Both the position numbers and the translations under genes were made by a program. The notes under the pieces were generated by a model, which had not been told where the DNA came from, searched no databases, and worked only from the letters and a program-made list of their open reading frames with translations. A stretch of DNA of 5,414 nt. It comes from Oscillospiraceae bacterium (GTDB lineage: Bacteria > Bacillota > Clostridia > Oscillospirales > Acutalibacteraceae). Positions 1 to 5,414 of this stretch are shown here, piece by piece (the first letter of the stretch is position 1; each line of letters opens with the position of its first letter). The stretch is from NCBI GenBank assembly GCA_021640185.1, contig JAJXDX010000164.1, positions 1-5,414 of the forward strand. The letters are read 5' to 3'.

Positions 1-57
1 ACCAGGCGCAAAAAGCTTCATTTACATGGGTTTCAAGCATTTTTAGCCGTTATTTCC

Positions 58-79
58 TAAAAAAGGGCAGACTGCCCCT
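58..79 (-). terminator. Weak minus-strand terminator-like hairpin
   Basis: GGGCA at 65-69 pairs with TGCCC at 73-77 around a three-base loop. On the minus strand the stem is followed at once by six T (A59 to A64 on the plus strand). The stem is only five base pairs, so it would be a weak terminator. No supported minus-strand gene feeds into it. Confidence 0.3.
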
Positions 80-173
80 AAGAAAAAATCCATCCACTAT
101 GCTTTCCAACTGCCGGAACAGAACGGTATGCCTGCCTTAGAACAAGTGATGCGTCCCGTACAACAGACTGCCT

Positions 174-210
174 AAAAAGCAGCAACCGGAAGGCATAACG
201 CCTTCCGGTT
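174..210 (-). terminator. Perfect 11-bp hairpin, possible minus-strand terminator
   Basis: AACCGGAAGGC at 184-194 pairs perfectly with GCCTTCCGGTT at 200-210 around the loop ATAAC. Read on the minus strand, the stem is followed after five bases by a run of five T (174-178). On the plus strand no T-run follows, so a minus-strand role is more likely. It could also be a bidirectional or purely structural palindrome. Confidence 0.4.
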
Positions 211-524
211 ACATACTACTTTCAATTACTCCCTAACGACACAACGCTAAAAAATCGGGTGGCTTTTATTACAGCGGCGGTGCAGTCACGTTCAACATCT
301 CATCGGGTGGCAGCCCGCACCATTAACCGCATCGGCGGTGTAACCAAGATCTTGGAGCGAAGAGCGGCGGTCCAAAAACCGATGAGGCTTGCGATCATGA
401 AAGCTCTTTTCCGTCCGTGGAAATGGTGACGATCTGCCACGGGATGAATTTTTCGCTGTTTTTCAGAGCGGTTATTGCCGCCTGCGCCAAGCTGCGCATG
501 ACGGAGCTGCCCGAAGTCGCTCAA

Positions 525-806
525 GGGCGCTGCTGACCGTTAGCCCGCCGGACGCGGCGGGCAGCGCCCGCAAGCAAGCCGATCCGGAGCGCTGCTAGCT
601 TCAAGCACACCGAACGCGGCAGGCAGCGACCGCAAGCAAGCCGATCCGGGGCACAGCTAACTTTAACCACCCCGGACGCGGCGGGCAGCGCCCGCGGACA
701 AGCCGATCCGGGGCACAGCTAACTTTAAGCCCACCGGACGCGGCGGGCAGCGCCCGCGGACAGATCGATCGGGGGCACTGCTGACTGATAAGCCCGCCCG
801 ACGCGC
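525..806. repeat. 62-bp GC-rich tandem repeat array, about 4.5 copies
   Basis: Units begin with GGGC or GAGC at 525, 587, 649, 711 and 773; the last unit is broken off near 806. The anchor GACGCGGCGGGCAGCG recurs near 551, 613, 675 and 737, exactly 62 bp apart, with a final GACGCG at 800. The units at 649 and 711 differ at about 7 of 62 positions; the unit at 587 is more diverged. The first unit holds a perfect 8-bp hairpin (543-562: GCCCGCCG, loop GACG, CGGCGGGC). The same hairpin is kept with one mismatch in the unit at 711 and is weaker in the others. Because 62 is not a multiple of three, any frame shifts in each copy, which argues against a protein repeat. The array sits between unassigned sequence and a strong terminator. 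It may be an intergenic minisatellite or part of a structured RNA. Confidence 0.85.
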
Positions 807-816
807 CTTGGCGGCA

Positions 817-838
817 GCAGGGCGTTAGACAGCCCTGC
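817..838 (+). other. Hairpin downstream of the repeat array
   Basis: GCAGGGC at 817-823 pairs perfectly with GCCCTGC at 832-838 around an 8-base loop. It lies between the end of the 62-bp repeat array and the strong terminator at 878-917 and has no T-run of its own. It could be part of the same structured transcript; no function can be assigned from sequence. Confidence 0.45.
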
Positions 839-877
839 ACCCCGCCTGCTCTCCCGACCGCGCACCTCACACCGGCA

Positions 878-917
878 AGCGCCGGGCGGCTCCCGCCGCC
901 CGGCGCTTTTTTATTTT
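878..917 (+). terminator. Strong intrinsic (rho-independent) terminator
   Basis: AGCGCCGGGCGG at 878-889 pairs perfectly over 12 bp with CCGCCCGGCGCT at 896-907; loop bases C890 and G895 can add a 13th pair around TCCC. The 3' arm runs straight into TTTTTTATTTT (907-917), a textbook plus-strand U-tract. It ends whatever is transcribed rightward through the repeat region and insulates the promoter at 953-981 from upstream read-through. No plus-strand gene in the window ends close to it; any such gene must lie far upstream or be non-coding. Confidence 0.92.
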
Positions 918-952
918 CGGTTATTTTACTGCCGAATTTTTCCGAAAAACGG

Positions 953-981
953 TTGACATCCGTTGATCGTTCAGTTATACT
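953..981 (+). promoter_or_regulatory. Sigma-70/SigA-type promoter of the operon
   Basis: A perfect -35 box TTGACA (953-958) is followed by a 17-bp spacer and a -10 box TATACT (976-981), one mismatch from consensus. Transcription would start near 988-990. The stretch just upstream (about 907-950) is rich in A/T tracts, compatible with an UP element, and lies directly behind the terminator. The box quality suggests a fairly strong housekeeping promoter for the genes starting at 1138. The sequence shows no clear operator. Confidence 0.85.
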
Positions 982-987
982 GATAGC

Positions 988-1137
988 ACAAGGATAACTC
1001 TGGCCGACATAAATTTTTGGTCAGAAAGAGGTGGGTCCGATGCAGTAGGCATTTTCGCACCATGCTCCTTTCCCGGCACCGCAAGATCTGGCAGACCTAA
1101 TGACCGATCAACGCAGGACCACAACGAAAAGGAGAGA
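988..1137 (+). promoter_or_regulatory. Roughly 150-nt structured 5' leader with ribosome binding site
   Basis: The leader runs from the predicted transcription start to the ATG at 1138. Possible helices are TGGCC (1001-1005) with GGTCA (1019-1023), ATGC (1040-1043) with GCAT (1049-1052), and GGTG (1030-1033) with CACC (1058-1061). A competing long-range helix is GTGGGTCC (1031-1038) with GGACCAC (1116-1122), with one bulge, ending just before the ribosome binding site AAAAGGAG (1127-1134). The spacing from GGAG to ATG is only 3 nt, which is short. I recognise no known riboswitch class. The leader may only be an untranslated spacer, but its length and foldability allow post-transcriptional control. 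Confidence 0.4.
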
Positions 1138-3834
1138 ATGAAAACGCGCACAAGACCTTGGACGATCCGCAAACGCCGGCTGGCCGGACTGATGGCCGTC
1201 GTGATGCTGCTTTTGCCCCTTTCCCTACCGATCGGGGCCGAGGATGCGGCACCTGCCCTGCCGGCACGCATCGTGGCGGAGGACACTGCCCAGCGCGGCA
1301 TCAACAGCAAGACCTTCACCCTTTCGGACGGCACCTATCTGGCCGTCGCCTACCCCGAGGCCGTCCATTACCAAACCCAAAGCGGCTTTGCCGCCATCGA
1401 TAATTCCTTCGTCCCGGCGGTGCTGGTCGGCGATGCCATGACCGGGCAGATCCGCCGCACGGACGACGTCGCGGCCGCACAGGCCGCCCCCGCCGTCAGC
1501 GGCACGGCCTATTGGGCCAACCGGGATAACCCGTTCTCCGTCGCGCTGCCGCAGCGGCTGGATGCCCGCGCGCCGGTCGTGCTGCGCCACGGCAGGCACA
1601 CGCTGCGCTTTGCCGCCGAGGTGGCGGCGGATACCGCCGTCTGGAGCGTGCCGGAAGCCGCCGAGGACGCGAACGCCGCCGACGACATCGACCTGACCGA
1701 TCCCGCGCAGGTGCGCGCGGCCAACGACCAGGACATGGCCGCGCCGAACGCGCGCGCGGCGGTGTCCTTCCCCGGCGCGTGGACGAATGCCGACCTGCAT
1801 TACGCCGTGGCGGGGCAAAAACTCAAGGAGAGCATCCTGCTGCACGATGTGCCGCAGCAAAGCGATTTTTCGTTCCTGTTCGCCTACGACACGGATATCC
1901 TGCGCGCCGAGGTGCAGGAAGACGGCAGCGTCTGCCTGACCGATAACGAAGGCGAAACGGCGTTCTTCATCGAAGCACCGGTCATGTTCGACAGCGGCGA
2001 GGGCTACACCAACGCGGTCGCCGTGACGGTGGAGGAGCTCGACGGCGGCTGCCGCTACACCCTGACGCCAGACCGCGCATGGCTGACCGACAGCGCGCGG
2101 GTGTACCCGGTCACGCTCGACCCGACCGTGGAACCCGAACCGGCAAAAACCACGCAAAATACACACTATATCCACGACAACGGCGTACAGGAAAGTGATC
2201 CCGATAAAAACTACATAACGACCAACCGGATCTATATCGGCACCAGCAGTTCCGGCAAGGAAGGCCGGATGTACTTCAAACTGACCCAATGGCCGACCGT
2301 GGATGGATTGAACGCCGCCACGATAACGGAAGCAAAGCTGCACCTGAATTATTTTAATCAGTCCAGCTATCAGACGGGAAAAAACATTAAAATCGAAATC
2401 CGCTATCCGGAAACAGCATGGGACACCTCCACGATCAAATGGTCAAACCAACCCAAGTTTACCGGAACGGCTCATATCGGTGCAGAAGTCAAAGACAAGG
2501 TCGGTGTGACCGGTGGTGTCGAAAGAATCGACGTGACCGATTGGGTACGGGCACGGTATGCCTCGCCCAGCACAGACAAGGGGATCTGTCTAAAACCACA
2601 CGAAGTATCTGCCGCCAACGGCCGCGCGTGTTTCATCAGCAGCGATTATAGCGCCAGTGATCAACTGCGGCCGATCATTCATATCAAATATATGATCGGA
2701 AGCGGGCAGGCCATAGGTGTCACAAGCGGTCAGGTCTATTATTTGCGGAATGTAAACAGCGGAAGATACCTTGATGTGCCTAACGGGAATAATACTGACG
2801 GGACGGATCTTATCCAGTATACGCTGAAGGGCGGAACAAATCAGCAGTTCAAACTGGTATACGATGCCTCCACCAAGGATTATTCCCTCTCCCCCATGTG
2901 TGCACCCAACTCAGCCGTCGAGATCACGAACAGATCAGCGGATAACGGTGCTATAGTCCAGATCTGGGCAAAGCCGTCCTCCGGCGTGATGAACTCTCAG
3001 CGCTTCGATATCGTCTATAGCGGCGGCTCGTACCGTCTGCTGTCTTATGCAAGCAAGTACGCAAGCGCCGTCGTCGTTGAAGGTGCCAGCAAAAATGACA
3101 GCGCACCGATCATCCAATATACGAACAACGGCACAACGAACGGTTTTTGGTATTTGGAGCCGGCAAACAAAACGATCAAAACCAATGCAAGTCTATCCGC
3201 AAATTCGGGCTATGATCGGAATGCAGCCGCGACCTATGCGCTGACTTATGCGCGCAACTATAATACGGATTACAAATACTTTACCGATAGCAAAGGAGAT
3301 GGTGTTGACTGCACCAACTTTGTTTCTCAGTGCCTGCTTGCCGGCGGTATGCCCGAGATCCCCAAAAACCCCGTTGTCATAATATCAGATAAAGAGGACG
3401 ATACAAATTGGTTTTACCTCAATGTTCTTGGTGATCGCGACTGGGTTTCGCGCTCCTTTTCCAGTGCAACACATTTCTATGAGCACTGGGGACAGACCAA
3501 TATGAGGGCTTTCCAAACGATCGAATATGCCTCCGGCAGTGAGGCCCTCAAAGACATCGACTTCTTGCTGCGGTACCTCAAAAAAGGCGATGTGATCCAA
3601 TTAAGAACAGCTGGCACCGCTACGGTGCGTCACTCCATGATCGTCTACGACGATAATGCGACTTGTGACGGTAGACATAAAGGTGTCAGCGGAGAGTGTT
3701 TAAACTATAACAAGAAGGAAATACTATACGCACAACATTCCGATGACTTCGATAACGGACATTTGCGCGCTCTTCTGAAAGATAAAGAGAATGGAAACAA
3801 CATTTTGATCATAAAAATCAAGAACGACGTGTAA
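1138..3834 (+). CDS. Secreted multidomain protein: Rhs-type leader, DNRLRE, ricin lectin and Amidase_6
   Basis: The 898-residue product starts at an ATG behind AAAAGGAG and has a signal peptide (basic residues 2-14, hydrophobic 15-32, likely cleavage after A34). Residues 35-331 form an alanine-rich leader. Its SKTF...VHY (57-78), IDNS (87-90) and VYPVTLDPTV (322-331) motifs are typical of the front part of clostridial Rhs/YD-repeat and DNRLRE proteins. Residues about 336-518 match the DNRLRE (CBM96-like) fold, with TAWDTSTIKWSNQP (426-439), a DVTDWV strand and a final RPIIHIKY. Residues about 532-675 are a ricin-type beta-trefoil with repeated QxF/FWYLEP elements. Residues about 690-875 match Amidase_6: YDRNAA (692), DCTNFVSQ with likely nucleophile C725, RHSMIVYD with H832, and AQHSDD with H867. 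The expected role is an extracellular amide or peptide hydrolase, possibly on peptidoglycan, held by glycan-binding modules. No LPXTG or SLH anchor is visible. GC falls from about 70% to 40-50% near 2140. Domains are well supported; substrate is unknown. Confidence 0.9.
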   Translation: MKTRTRPWTIRKRRLAGLMAVVMLLLPLSLPIGAEDAAPALPARIVAEDTAQRGINSKTFTLSDGTYLAVAYPEAVHYQTQSGFAAIDNSFVPAVLVGDAMTGQIRRTDDVAAAQAAPAVSGTAYWANRDNPFSVALPQRLDARAPVVLRHGRHTLRFAAEVAADTAVWSVPEAAEDANAADDIDLTDPAQVRAANDQDMAAPNARAAVSFPGAWTNADLHYAVAGQKLKESILLHDVPQQSDFSFLFAYDTDILRAEVQEDGSVCLTDNEGETAFFIEAPVMFDSGEGYTNAVAVTVEELDGGCRYTLTPDRAWLTDSARVYPVTLDPTVEPEPAKTTQNTHYIHDNGVQESDPDKNYITTNRIYIGTSSSGKEGRMYFKLTQWPTVDGLNAATITEAKLHLNYFNQSSYQTGKNIKIEIRYPETAWDTSTIKWSNQPKFTGTAHIGAEVKDKVGVTGGVERIDVTDWVRARYASPSTDKGICLKPHEVSAANGRACFISSDYSASDQLRPIIHIKYMIGSGQAIGVTSGQVYYLRNVNSGRYLDVPNGNNTDGTDLIQYTLKGGTNQQFKLVYDASTKDYSLSPMCAPNSAVEITNRSADNGAIVQIWAKPSSGVMNSQRFDIVYSGGSYRLLSYASKYASAVVVEGASKNDSAPIIQYTNNGTTNGFWYLEPANKTIKTNASLSANSGYDRNAAATYALTYARNYNTDYKYFTDSKGDGVDCTNFVSQCLLAGGMPEIPKNPVVIISDKEDDTNWFYLNVLGDRDWVSRSFSSATHFYEHWGQTNMRAFQTIEYASGSEALKDIDFLLRYLKKGDVIQLRTAGTATVRHSMIVYDDNATCDGRHKGVSGECLNYNKKEILYAQHSDDFDNGHLRALLKDKENGNNILIIKIKNDV

Positions 3835-3879
3835 AAACCGTTTATTCCGCTTTTCAGTAAGAGCCATGGAGGTGTTATC

Positions 3880-4596
3880 ATGAAAAAAACAACCACCTAT
3901 CTGCTGTTGGGCCTTTTGGTCGTATCGATCGTTGCTTCCGGCTTCGCCGTCGATGCAGGGCTGATCATGGACGAGGACGATCTGTTTTACTTCAAACCGC
4001 CTTCCATCTTCACCACCAAAGAAGAACGCCTGAAACATCTAAGGTCTCCCAACAAAGTACGGCCCATGCTCGTCGAAGATCGGGACAGAGAATTTCTTCT
4101 CGGCTATCTGGAACACTTTAAAAACGAGAGCCTGAACGGCAGCGAAAGCCCGGAAGAAGCCGAGCGGATCACGCGCAAAAACGAACTGATCCAAGAGTAT
4201 AAAGACTATGTCGCCGAACTGTACGGGCAGACGATGACGACCGAAGAATACCGCAGCCACTACGACCATCTGATGGATCTGATCGGAGAAATGCTCCCGT
4301 TGGAACCGGAACCCACCCCGCAGGAACAGCTTTTGTCCAAGGCAAAGGTCCTCCGGTCAGGTCTGGACGATGAGCTGACGTTCAGTAAGCGGGACGAAGA
4401 ATATCGCCAAGTGTGCAACATCGATCTCCCGATGCTGAAAACACTTATCACACACCTGAAAACACTGCAAAAGCAGATCGAAAACGGCGAGATCACCTAC
4501 GAGCAAAGCCTGCAGGAATACGAAAAATGCTTGGAGGAGTTAAAGATCGCCCACCCGGGCCGTTACGAAAGCGTAATGAACGACGACGGCGAATAA
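3880..4596 (+). CDS. Unrecognised exported helical protein with two cysteines
   Basis: I do not recognise the family. The 238-residue product begins at an ATG with a strong ribosome binding site (GGAGGTG, 3868-3874, 5-nt gap), 45 nt after the amidase gene and with no terminator between, so they are probably co-transcribed. Residues 1-23 form a signal peptide or N-terminal anchor (MKKTTTY then a hydrophobic stretch; possible cleavage after A23 or A26). There is no lipobox cysteine. The rest is strongly charged and looks mostly helical, with a proline-rich linker (LEPEPTP) near residues 141-147. The C-terminal stretch of about residues 182-225 could form a coiled coil. The mature part has exactly two cysteines, C179 and C217, which could form a disulfide outside the cell. 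Its position suggests a partner, chaperone or inhibitor of the amidase protein, but that is inference. Confidence 0.85.
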   Translation: MKKTTTYLLLGLLVVSIVASGFAVDAGLIMDEDDLFYFKPPSIFTTKEERLKHLRSPNKVRPMLVEDRDREFLLGYLEHFKNESLNGSESPEEAERITRKNELIQEYKDYVAELYGQTMTTEEYRSHYDHLMDLIGEMLPLEPEPTPQEQLLSKAKVLRSGLDDELTFSKRDEEYRQVCNIDLPMLKTLITHLKTLQKQIENGEITYEQSLQEYEKCLEELKIAHPGRYESVMNDDGE

Positions 4597-4635
4597 AACC
4601 GGCACGGTACACCGATGACCTTCAACTGACCCCAT

Positions 4636-4661
4636 CCCCCGGCCGCTCCCGCGGCCGGGGG
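4636..4661 (+). other. GC-rich 11-bp intergenic hairpin without U-tract
   Basis: CCCCCGGCCGC (4636-4646) pairs perfectly with GCGGCCGGGGG (4651-4661) around the loop TCCC. The sequence after it (GGAAACCC) has no T-run on either strand, so it is not a standard intrinsic terminator. It lies in the 94-nt gap between the second and third genes, about 15 nt before the next ribosome binding site. It could stabilise or process the mRNA, or reduce expression of the downstream lipoproteins. Its loop matches that of the terminator at 878-917. Confidence 0.7.
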
Positions 4662-4690
4662 GGAAACCCTAAAGCAAAGGAGGTTCTTGG

Positions 4691-5110
4691 ATGAAACGCC
4701 TTTTCCCCTTGCTCTTGGCCGCGATCACTCTGCTGCTTTGCCTGTGCGGCTGCGGTGAGAACGGCACGGAAAAGATCTGGAAGGGAATGATCAAAACGGA
4801 AGAAGGCATGGCGACCATGGAAAAGCTGTGCCAGATCGAACCTGACTGGACGCAAGAACAGATCAAACAACTGATGGGCAGCTACGGCAAGGACAGAGGG
4901 TCCAGTTCCGTGAGAGAAGCATTCTACGATGTAGAAGAAGGCAAAGTGGCTCGCGTGATCACCCACTACATAGATGGGCACGACAGTGTCGAGGTGCAGC
5001 TGATCGATACGGCGACCTCGGAAAGCGTGACCGTCGTCGGCAAGACCAGTCTGCCCTCCGAGCATTATATCCCGTCGACACCGCAGACCTATCCCTTCCT
5101 GCCCAAGTAA
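4691..5110 (+). CDS. Small lipoprotein, first of two tandem paralogues
   Basis: This 139-residue product begins at an ATG with a near-perfect ribosome binding site (AAAGGAGGT, 4676-4684, about 7 nt before the start). Residues 1-20 are a lipoprotein signal peptide, and LCGC (18-21) is a plausible lipobox with C21 as the lipidated cysteine; C19 or C17 are less likely. Mature residues 44-63 (EKLCQIEPDWTQEQIKQLMG) resemble residues 56-75 of the next gene's product, with 10 of 15 identical over the best part. The pattern 'IxPxWTxEQIxxxxG' followed by aromatic/beta-type sequence recalls the short helix-plus-sheet repeat of SmpA/OmlA(BamE)-like and beta-lactamase-inhibitor-like proteins. That fold assignment is a guess. 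It would be tethered to the outer face of the membrane. The function is unknown; an inhibitor, immunity or ligand-binding role is possible. Confidence 0.88.
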   Translation: MKRLFPLLLAAITLLLCLCGCGENGTEKIWKGMIKTEEGMATMEKLCQIEPDWTQEQIKQLMGSYGKDRGSSSVREAFYDVEEGKVARVITHYIDGHDSVEVQLIDTATSESVTVVGKTSLPSEHYIPSTPQTYPFLPK

Positions 5111-5143
5111 ACGCCGCCACGATAAAAACAGGAGGAGTTCCGG

Positions 5144-5414
5144 ATGAAAAACCATCTGCGGCCGGTCATGACCATGATACTGGCAGTCGTTCTCCTCGGC
5201 CTGATGCTTTTCTGCACCTCCTGCGGAAGGAGCGAAGAGCAGGACTGGGCCGAAAAGAAAGAACAGATCCTTGCGATCATGGATGACGGTGTCGACCGCG
5301 AAAAACTGGACAAACTGATGCAGATCCGCCCCGGCTGGACGGATGAGCAGATCCTGAAGAACATAGGAAAACCGGACGGAGAAGGCAGCGGATCGCTCAT
5401 CTTTTGGTATACCC
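5144..5414 (+). CDS. Small lipoprotein, second tandem paralogue, cut by the window end
   Basis: Ninety codons are visible and the frame is still open at the window edge, so the 3' end is missing. The ATG follows AGGAGG (5130-5135) by 8 nt and lies 33 nt after the stop of the previous gene, which argues for co-transcription. The N-terminus MKNHLRP is followed by a hydrophobic segment and CTSC (24-27), so C27 is the likely lipidated cysteine; the -3 position is Cys rather than Leu, a slightly weak lipobox. Mature residues 56-77 (start LDKLMQIRPGWTDEQI..., end IGKP) align with residues 44-63 of the preceding lipoprotein, followed by a Gly/Ser-rich turn and IFWY. The pair therefore arose by duplication and then diverged. 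The function is unknown, as for its neighbour. Confidence 0.88.
   Translation, partial: MKNHLRPVMTMILAVVLLGLMLFCTSCGRSEEQDWAEKKEQILAIMDDGVDREKLDKLMQIRPGWTDEQILKNIGKPDGEGSGSLIFWYT

Larger units (their letters stand above)
1..524. other. Left flank without a supported gene
   Basis: I found no convincing gene here. On the plus strand the first bases could be the 3' end of an upstream gene: one frame stops with TAG at 44-46, another with TAA at 58-60, and I cannot choose between them. Between about 244 and 524 short open stretches exist on both strands. One plus-strand frame is open from 244 to a TGA near 430, another from the TAA near 325 to a TGA near 535, and a minus-strand stretch starts at the ATG near 500. 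None has a ribosome binding site, a recognisable domain or an open length above about 75 codons. The segment may be a decayed coding remnant or simply intergenic. Confidence 0.4.

Noticed and set aside
65..173. Short direct repeat CAGACTGCC near 69 and 164
   Set aside because: Only nine bases with poor extension and no target-site or insertion-sequence features around it; compatible with chance.
300..524. Minus-strand open frame of 74 codons
   Set aside because: It needs a TTG start, has no ribosome binding site and shows no domain; kept only as part of the unassigned left flank.
601..870. Minus-strand open frame of 89 codons over the repeat array
   Set aside because: The 62-bp period shifts the frame in each copy, and the frame is open only because the region is GC-rich; no ribosome binding site or domain.
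1029..1043. GAGGTGGGTCCG resembling the T-box antiterminator motif
   Set aside because: It departs from the conserved RGGGUGGNACCGCG core, no specifier stem or terminator follows, and the downstream gene is not amino-acid related.
975..1334. Minus-strand open frame of 119 codons across the promoter and leader
   Set aside because: It overlaps a near-consensus plus-strand promoter and the signal peptide region and has no family features.
1225..2343. Long minus-strand open frame (372 codons) opposite the large secreted protein
   Set aside because: It lies fully antisense to a gene with clear signal peptide and domain motifs; high GC removes stop codons there, and its histidine/arginine/glycine-rich translation shows no domain.
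4622..5155. Minus-strand open frame of 177 codons opposite the first lipoprotein gene
   Set aside because: The plus strand has a strong ribosome binding site, lipobox and a paralogue next door; the minus frame is a shadow.

Overview
The window looks like a chromosomal stretch from a Gram-positive, gut-type clostridium (Oscillospiraceae/Ruminococcaceae-like). This rests on AGGAGG-type ribosome binding sites, lipobox lipoproteins, a clostridial-type secreted protein with DNRLRE and Amidase_6 domains, and a mixed, fairly high GC content. The taxonomic reading is inference; no marker gene is present.

Left part (1 to about 1137): no convincing gene. Positions 1-524 hold no supported coding sequence, only two hairpins whose T-runs lie on the minus strand. 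Positions 525-806 are a GC-rich tandem array with a 62-bp period (about 4.5 copies), several of which can form a GC hairpin. One more hairpin (817-838) follows, then a very strong plus-strand intrinsic terminator (878-917). Next come a near-consensus sigma-70-type promoter (TTGACA, 17 bp, TATACT at 953-981) and a leader of about 150 nt that can fold.

Right part (1138-5414): four plus-strand genes with good ribosome binding sites, short gaps and no U-tailed terminator between them, so probably one operon. The first encodes an 898-residue secreted protein. It has a signal peptide, an N-terminal leader of the type seen at the front of clostridial Rhs/YD-repeat wall proteins, a DNRLRE (CBM96-like) domain, a ricin-type beta-trefoil and a C-terminal Amidase_6 cysteine-hydrolase domain. 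It is followed by an unrecognised secreted helical protein of 238 residues with two cysteines. Then come two small lipoproteins that are tandem paralogues; the second is cut by the window end.

How the genes may work together: all four products carry export signals. The large protein looks like a cell-surface or peptidoglycan-acting enzyme with two putative carbohydrate-binding modules. The small proteins are candidates for accessory, inhibitor or immunity partners at the producer's membrane. The domain calls rest on visible motifs; the effector/immunity idea is inference. GC content drops sharply inside the first gene at about position 2140, exactly between leader and DNRLRE domain, which suggests assembly by domain shuffling.
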